Shown: positions 59,530-64,000 of the stretch, one piece after another
Position numbering within the stretch: position 1 is the first letter of the stretch
How the letters are laid out: the number at the start of each line of letters is the position of its first letter
Source: Talpa occidentalis
Lineage: Eukaryota > Chordata > Mammalia > Eulipotyphla > Talpidae
DNA: 64,000 nt
Assembly: GCF_014898055.3 (NCBI RefSeq)
Contig: NW_023601212.1
Coordinates: forward strand, 32,538,329 to 32,602,328
Reading direction: 5' to 3'
Position numbers and translations under genes: made by a program
Notes under the pieces: generated by a model
What the model was told of the DNA's origin: nothing
Database searches by the model: none
The model's input: only the letters and a program-made list of their open reading frames with translations

Positions 59530-59633
59530 TCCTCTATGAAAGGGGAATCAGAGGCAGAAGGTACTACCTTTTCCAGAAAGCCACATACTATCTTCATCTC
59601 AGGATTAGGGACCAGAAAGACAACTTTGCAGCC

Positions 59634-59678
59634 ATGGGAGAACCTGCATCGACCAGTTTTCCAAGGCAGCCTGTTCTG
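59634..59678 (+). other. MBD3L2: Coding exon 1 of the MBD3L2-like gene, with start codon and splice donor
   Basis: The ATG sits in a strong context (GCAGCCATGG, G at -3 and +4). The exon ends CTG followed by GTAAGT, a near-ideal donor, at codon boundary phase 0. The frame is also open upstream to an ATG at 59496 inside the 16-bp array, but only the 59634 start gives the family N terminus. A pyrimidine-rich stretch ending CAG at about 59601 resembles a splice acceptor, so an untranslated upstream exon is possible. Confidence 0.85.
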
Positions 59679-62634
59679 GTAAGTATTGAAACATTAACAG
59701 CAAGACTGGTCAGTTGTCTACATTTTCCGTCTGGGAAACCTCTTTAAGTTAGCAGACAGTACCTCTTAAAACAGGGAGGTGTCTTATTAAATCTTGTTTC
59801 CTAGATGTTAATGTTTATTAAATAATGTTCAAGGTATCACCCTGTTTATATATGAAACTTTCTGGGGTACTAGGACAGATGCTTTTTTTGTTTTGTCTTC
59901 ACTAAGAACATCCTAGGAAAGGGAAGGAATATTAGTCCCTGTGCCGTTTAAATTTTCCCCTCAATGGAAAATGCTTTATCGATAATGGACATGGTCTTAA
60001 AATTCAATTTTCTGATCAAATACCAACTCATCTGTTAGTTCTTACTTAGTCTCTTCATTATCAATAATTATAGTTTTTCTTTATTCTTCCTTACCTGTCT
60101 TCCTCTATCCCTCCCTCTTTTCATTCTCTTTATGCCTCTATATCTGTCTTATGATTATCACAGCATTTAATTATACCTAACATTATATTAGACAGTCAAT
60201 AGTGTGATTAACTGTTTTTCATCAACATTTAAATAAACAGGAGAAATGACTTTGTTAAATTAAAGTCTGGATGAAAGGATTAATTACACAATGCTATAGA
60301 TTAGGTACTCTAAACAGGAGGAACAAATAAGATTCCCTTCACACTGGGACATATTGGGCCATGAAATGGGAGCTATTAATAATTTGGCAGAACAACAGTA
60401 TGCAATGGGATTTATTTTTTAAAAATTCTTCTGAAGACAGAAATTAGAAATCTAAAAGTAAAAGTACTTTTATTGCATTTACATTTTAAAACGTACTAAC
60501 ATACCGGTGACCTTATAATGGATTACAGAGAATGGATTTGAAATAGTAGGCATTGATAATTTATGGGATTATACCACAAATGAGATTATATCATTATATA
60601 ATTGTAGTTGAGTAAATGTGTTTTGAAATATTTCAAAAGGGTTTTGTTGGAGTTTGAATTTTTTTTTCAATAAATCAATTTAAGCACCTTCTAAGGTTGA
60701 AGTAAAAAGTGAATATTACAGGGTAATATGTGAAAGTCCACACTAATCATCTCTTCATAGAATATTAAATTTAATTAGAAATATTATAAAAATAGATAAT
60801 ACAAGTAAATTTTTTAATAAGATATAATTTTTTATTATTTTAAGCAGGCAAGGTAACTGTATGGAAATATTTTGTAGGAAATCTGAAAGGTGCTGAAAAA
60901 TTATTCAAAAGCTCAACATTTACTTGGATTCAGTAAATGGATGGTTCATTGATAAAAGACTGGGGGGAGGCAGGGTGTCCAGAATGACACTCAGAGGTAG
61001 ACAGGATGTAAGGACCAAGAGTGAATGTAGGGGACACTCACATAGGGGTGAGTTATTTGGGCACTGGCTGACTCAGTTGGTAATCTCATCCCTGTGAGCT
61101 GAATCATTGATATTATCACTGATGTGGTGAGTAGGCAGATGGGTACTTGAGTCTCTGGGTTGAAGTTAGATCTGCACTGACTCCGTATGCTTGTCTAATT
61201 CATTTGAAGTCAGGGGAATGGATGCAATTATCTAGAAGAAGGTGTGGATATAGAACAAACATGAGAAAGAACTGACATGAAAGATGAATCAATTGTTAAG
61301 TCAGATATTAGAGGCCAGGGAGGAGCAGGAGGAGATAAGGAAAAGAGTCAGGGGAGTAAAAAATTTACAGTAGAGGCTTTTGTACAAAAATTTGGAATTC
61401 TGTGATGAGAATATGGTGTTTCTGAGTTGTTTATTTATGAATAAGAAAATCTTTGAGTAAAGATAGGATTTTGGTGTGCAAATTAAATGAGTATCAAAAG
61501 GTGTAGTGGGACAGATTTTGTTGGAGATAGGCACTAATTGTATGCCAAGGAATACTAAAAAAAAATACAAATAAACCTGATGTCTTGGAAAAGAAAGAAA
61601 TCTGTGATCACTGTGTCCAAATGATGGTGGTTCAAAGGACTACTCACATGCAAGTACTTGACATTGACAAGGGTGGGAAGAGAAATATACTAAATGAGGA
61701 TAGTGGAGGGAAATGATCAGTAACTGACATTGGAACGATCTTGACTTTCCTATCCTTGGTTCATGTTTGTTTCTTGGTATCTGAATATGTGGTACTTATA
61801 ATAACAGTAGTGGAAGCAATTGGGATTACTTAGAAATGCAAAATATTGGCCCTACTCCAGGGCTACATGTGTTGAGGTCCAGAAACCTGAGTTTTAAGAT
61901 TCTGCAGATGATTGTGAGGCATAGTACAAATTTAAGACCTATGCCTGCTGGAAGTATGTGGATGGTTGACAGATCCAGGTGAACTGATGACATTCTCCAT
62001 AGTTGACAATCTTTACTCCTTTATTCAAATTTCTCATCTCTCCTTGTTTTCAAAGGGGAGATTCAAAAGACCTATGATGCCCCAGACTTTAGAGAAGAAA
62101 AGACAAGTCCATTTAGCCAAGGCTAAGCGGAAACCTCGTGAAAGGTCTACATTTCCTGTAAGACTCACCAGTTGTATTTTCAAGAAGCAAGTCACAAGGA
62201 TAACTTCCCACCCTGGCAATGAGGTCAGGTGCGATACAAGTGAGGAGACCTTGAAGAAGCCCCAGCAAATCTCTGCGTACAGGAGACTGCAGGGACTCCA
62301 GGCCTGTGGCAGTGAAGGAGAACTTTTAAGTCCTTTGGATTTCACAAATACCTTTAAAAATGTTCATGAGTTCCTGGGCAGTCGTAATCCTGGATCTGTA
62401 CACACCAGTCCTGAGCCCACCACGGCACAGTCTTTATACTGGGCAGAGATTCTCCCAGGAGTGGGTCTCTCTCTCCCACAGCCCTACTATGGACAACCAG
62501 TAACAGCTGGAGATATTCGCATACAGTCTCTAGTAGTGAAAAAAGCAAGGGAGAGACTGGCTGTGGCCTTGATGGCAGACAGACTTGCCAAGGAGGCAGA
62601 GAGAGCCGGGAGTCAAGGATCTTCTGAGCACTAA
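59634..62634 (+). CDS. MBD3L2: MBD3L2-like protein, two coding exons (join 59634-59678, 62056-62634)
   Basis: The spliced product is 207 residues, close to the roughly 200-residue length of the MBD3L family. Exon 1 encodes 15 residues beginning MGEPASTSFP, the N-terminal signature I associate with MBD3L2 rather than MBD3L1. Exon 2 begins GRFKRPMMP. Residues 16-60 are Lys/Arg-rich (EKKRQ, KRKPRER), then RLTSCIF at 51-57. Residues 61-73 (VTRITSHPGNEVR) and 84-98 (PQQISAYRRLQGLQA) match the MBD2/MBD3 segment just after the MBD. Residues 165-197 (GDIRIQ...VKKARERLA...ADRLAKEAE) match the C-terminal coiled coil that contacts p66/GATAD2 in NuRD. The methyl-CpG-binding domain is absent, as is normal for the family. 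In humans these proteins join or antagonise MBD3/NuRD and oppose methylation-linked silencing. The reading frame is intact with canonical GT/AG sites. Some exon-2 residues (HPGNEVR, RLQGLQA) look more like MBD3L1, so exact orthology within the family is open. Confidence 0.88.
62056..62634 (+). other. MBD3L2: Coding exon 2 of the MBD3L2-like gene
   Basis: The exon starts after a pyrimidine-rich acceptor ending TTTTCAAAG at 62055 and runs to TAA at 62632-62634. It carries 192 of the 207 codons and every conserved block. The frame stays open 30 codons further upstream into the intron, but those residues do not resemble the family. The intron (59679-62055, about 2.4 kb) holds no recognised young repeat. 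Confidence 0.88.
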
Positions 62635-62752
62635 TAGGAAAAGAAAGTCATGCTGAAGAAGTTCAATGGTGTGACCCTTGGGAAGTGGCTCACCTTAAGC
62701 CAGCCTAATTTTACTTGGGTCTTTTTCTATCTCTGGACTGATATTTTGTTGT

Positions 62753-62790
62753 ATTAAAATTGTATTTTATTAACACAAAGAAAAGTGTGA
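62753..62790 (+). terminator. Polyadenylation signal of the MBD3L2-like gene
   Basis: ATTAAA lies at 62753-62758, about 120 bp after the stop codon. A GT-rich tract (GTGTGATGG and following) lies 30-60 bp further on. Both spacing and composition fit a mammalian cleavage/polyadenylation site. The roughly 120-base 3' UTR is short. No transcript evidence is available here. Confidence 0.55.
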
Positions 62791-64000
62791 TGGTTTCATG
62801 ATGTGAGGTTGGGTTTCATGTGACAAACAAGGTGATCTTCACTTTTCATTGGACAACTCAATTTCTGTTTACCATGCTGTTTATTCACTTTTATATTAAA
62901 TTCTACAGAGGTATTTCATCTTGAGGGACTGTTTAATGTTTTTTGTTATAATGTCTTCTATTTGCACTCAAGGAAAAGATACTTTTCAAAAGAACTTATT
63001 TTTAAAATGTTAAGTTTATTCCATAAAAATCTTATTTTTATTCAATCTTTTTTAATTATAACATAATTTTCATCTTTTTCATTTTCTTCTGGTCATTCAA
63101 ACATAACATTTTATAGAATTTGTACAACAATTGTGCTGTTACATCCTTATCTGTTACCTAAAAATTTCCTAGGTGATGATTGAAAATAGCTTTCACCTTA
63201 TCTTCTTCAGAGAGAAAATGTCACAGGGAACATTGTACCCTGGGAGCTTCGGCAGCAGGCACATTGACCTTGTTTTGATACCAGGTCCTGAGTCCAGGAA
63301 ACTTGTCCTGTCAGTGTAAGGTACATCATAATTTTTCAGCAAACAATTCATTTTATTTTTAAACAGTTTATTCAGTAAACACTGTAATTCTATTTGTAAT
63401 GAGGAAAAAATTCATGGACTAAAGGTCATGTTGAAAGGGAGGTTCCTCCTGGAAACCCCCATAGGTTGAAACTGCAGGCCATTGCCACTAGCAGTCTATA
63501 ACCTTCTTTTGTTAGTAAATTGCTGCTTTGTCCATAACACACTTTGCCTTTTCACTTGCTTTTTTCCAGTTACCCAATTAGCTACCCCCTAAGACATAAT
63601 GAACTATGTTAAATGTCCATTCTCTAACTTCCTCAAAACAAAAATAAATAGGTTTTGCTAACAGATGGTCAGTAAAGGCAAATGTTCATAAGATCATGAT
63701 GACCCAGACTCAAACCAGCTCCAAGCTCCCCCCAAAAATAACCCAAACCGGTCCCCCAAAACAGCACTCAGCCCTGTTTAGATAAATGCTCTATGGCCTG
63801 AAGACACCATGATGGAAAAGCTGATTTTCTGTGAACCTGCAGAGACTACATTCCTCACTCTCTTTAAATATCCCTCTACCTGACCCTGAAATTGAAATGG
63901 AATCTTAGGACAATTGTTCAACCCTCTCCTTTCCTCAGGATATTGGCTCTTGAATATACCTAGCTTTCCACCCTTCATCTTTTCTCTCTCTTGACTGACT
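62791..64000. other. Unassigned sequence downstream of the MBD3L2-like gene
   Basis: AT-rich up to about 63.4 kb. The last 0.5 kb has LTR-like composition (CTCTTTAAATATCCCTCTAC) but no second copy or boundaries. No gene was recognised before the window ends. Confidence 0.35.

Noticed and set aside
61966..62055. Upstream in-frame extension of MBD3L2 exon 2 as the true N terminus
   Set aside because: The 30 residues do not resemble the family, and an acceptor at 62055 joins exactly in phase to the family-type first exon at 59634-59678.

Overview
The window is nuclear DNA of a placental mammal. It is AT-rich, gene-poor and full of retroposons. About two dozen copies of one tRNA-derived SINE family are present. 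They have A/B-box-like heads, a tail carrying AATAAA and TCTT before the poly(A) (the 'T+' SINE class), and clear target-site duplications. There are also 5'-truncated L1 3' ends, old MIR/L2-like copies, and LTRs of endogenous retroviruses. The SINE is not primate Alu, rodent B1/B2, carnivore CAN, ruminant/cetacean, rabbit C, shrew or hedgehog type as I know those families. I suspect a laurasiatherian (for example a talpid mole or a bat lineage) but cannot settle the species by reading.

Layout: 1-9 kb is mostly unassigned unique sequence with two SINEs and one exon-like open stretch near 2.3-2.7 kb. From 9.2 to 13.5 kb lie antisense LINE remnants with L2/MIR. From 13.5 to 25 kb there is little recognisable sequence apart from one L1 3' end (18.6-19.3 kb), MIRs, one well-bounded solo LTR (22.1-22.6 kb) and a split local duplication. 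From 25 to 57 kb is a dense retroposon field: 22 of the 24 SINEs, several L1 ends, LTRs, and three places where two elements entered at the same target site. From 57 to 64 kb SINEs disappear and the only convincing gene appears.

That gene is a two-exon, plus-strand member of the MBD3L family, closest to MBD3L2. A 15-codon first exon at 59634-59678 joins in phase 0 to an exon at 62056-62634, giving an intact 207-residue protein. It keeps the MBD2/MBD3 regions downstream of the methyl-CpG-binding domain but has no MBD itself. About 110 bp upstream of its ATG is a four-copy 16-bp tandem array, each unit starting GGATTA (reverse complement TAATCC, a bicoid-class homeodomain core). A fifth GGATTA lies between the array and the ATG. 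Human MBD3L2 is known to be switched on by double- and PRD-like homeodomain factors in early embryos, so this array is the most interesting regulatory candidate in the window.

No rRNA, CRISPR, intact tRNA or intact retroviral or LINE coding gene was found. Boundaries of old repeats are approximate and were judged by eye.
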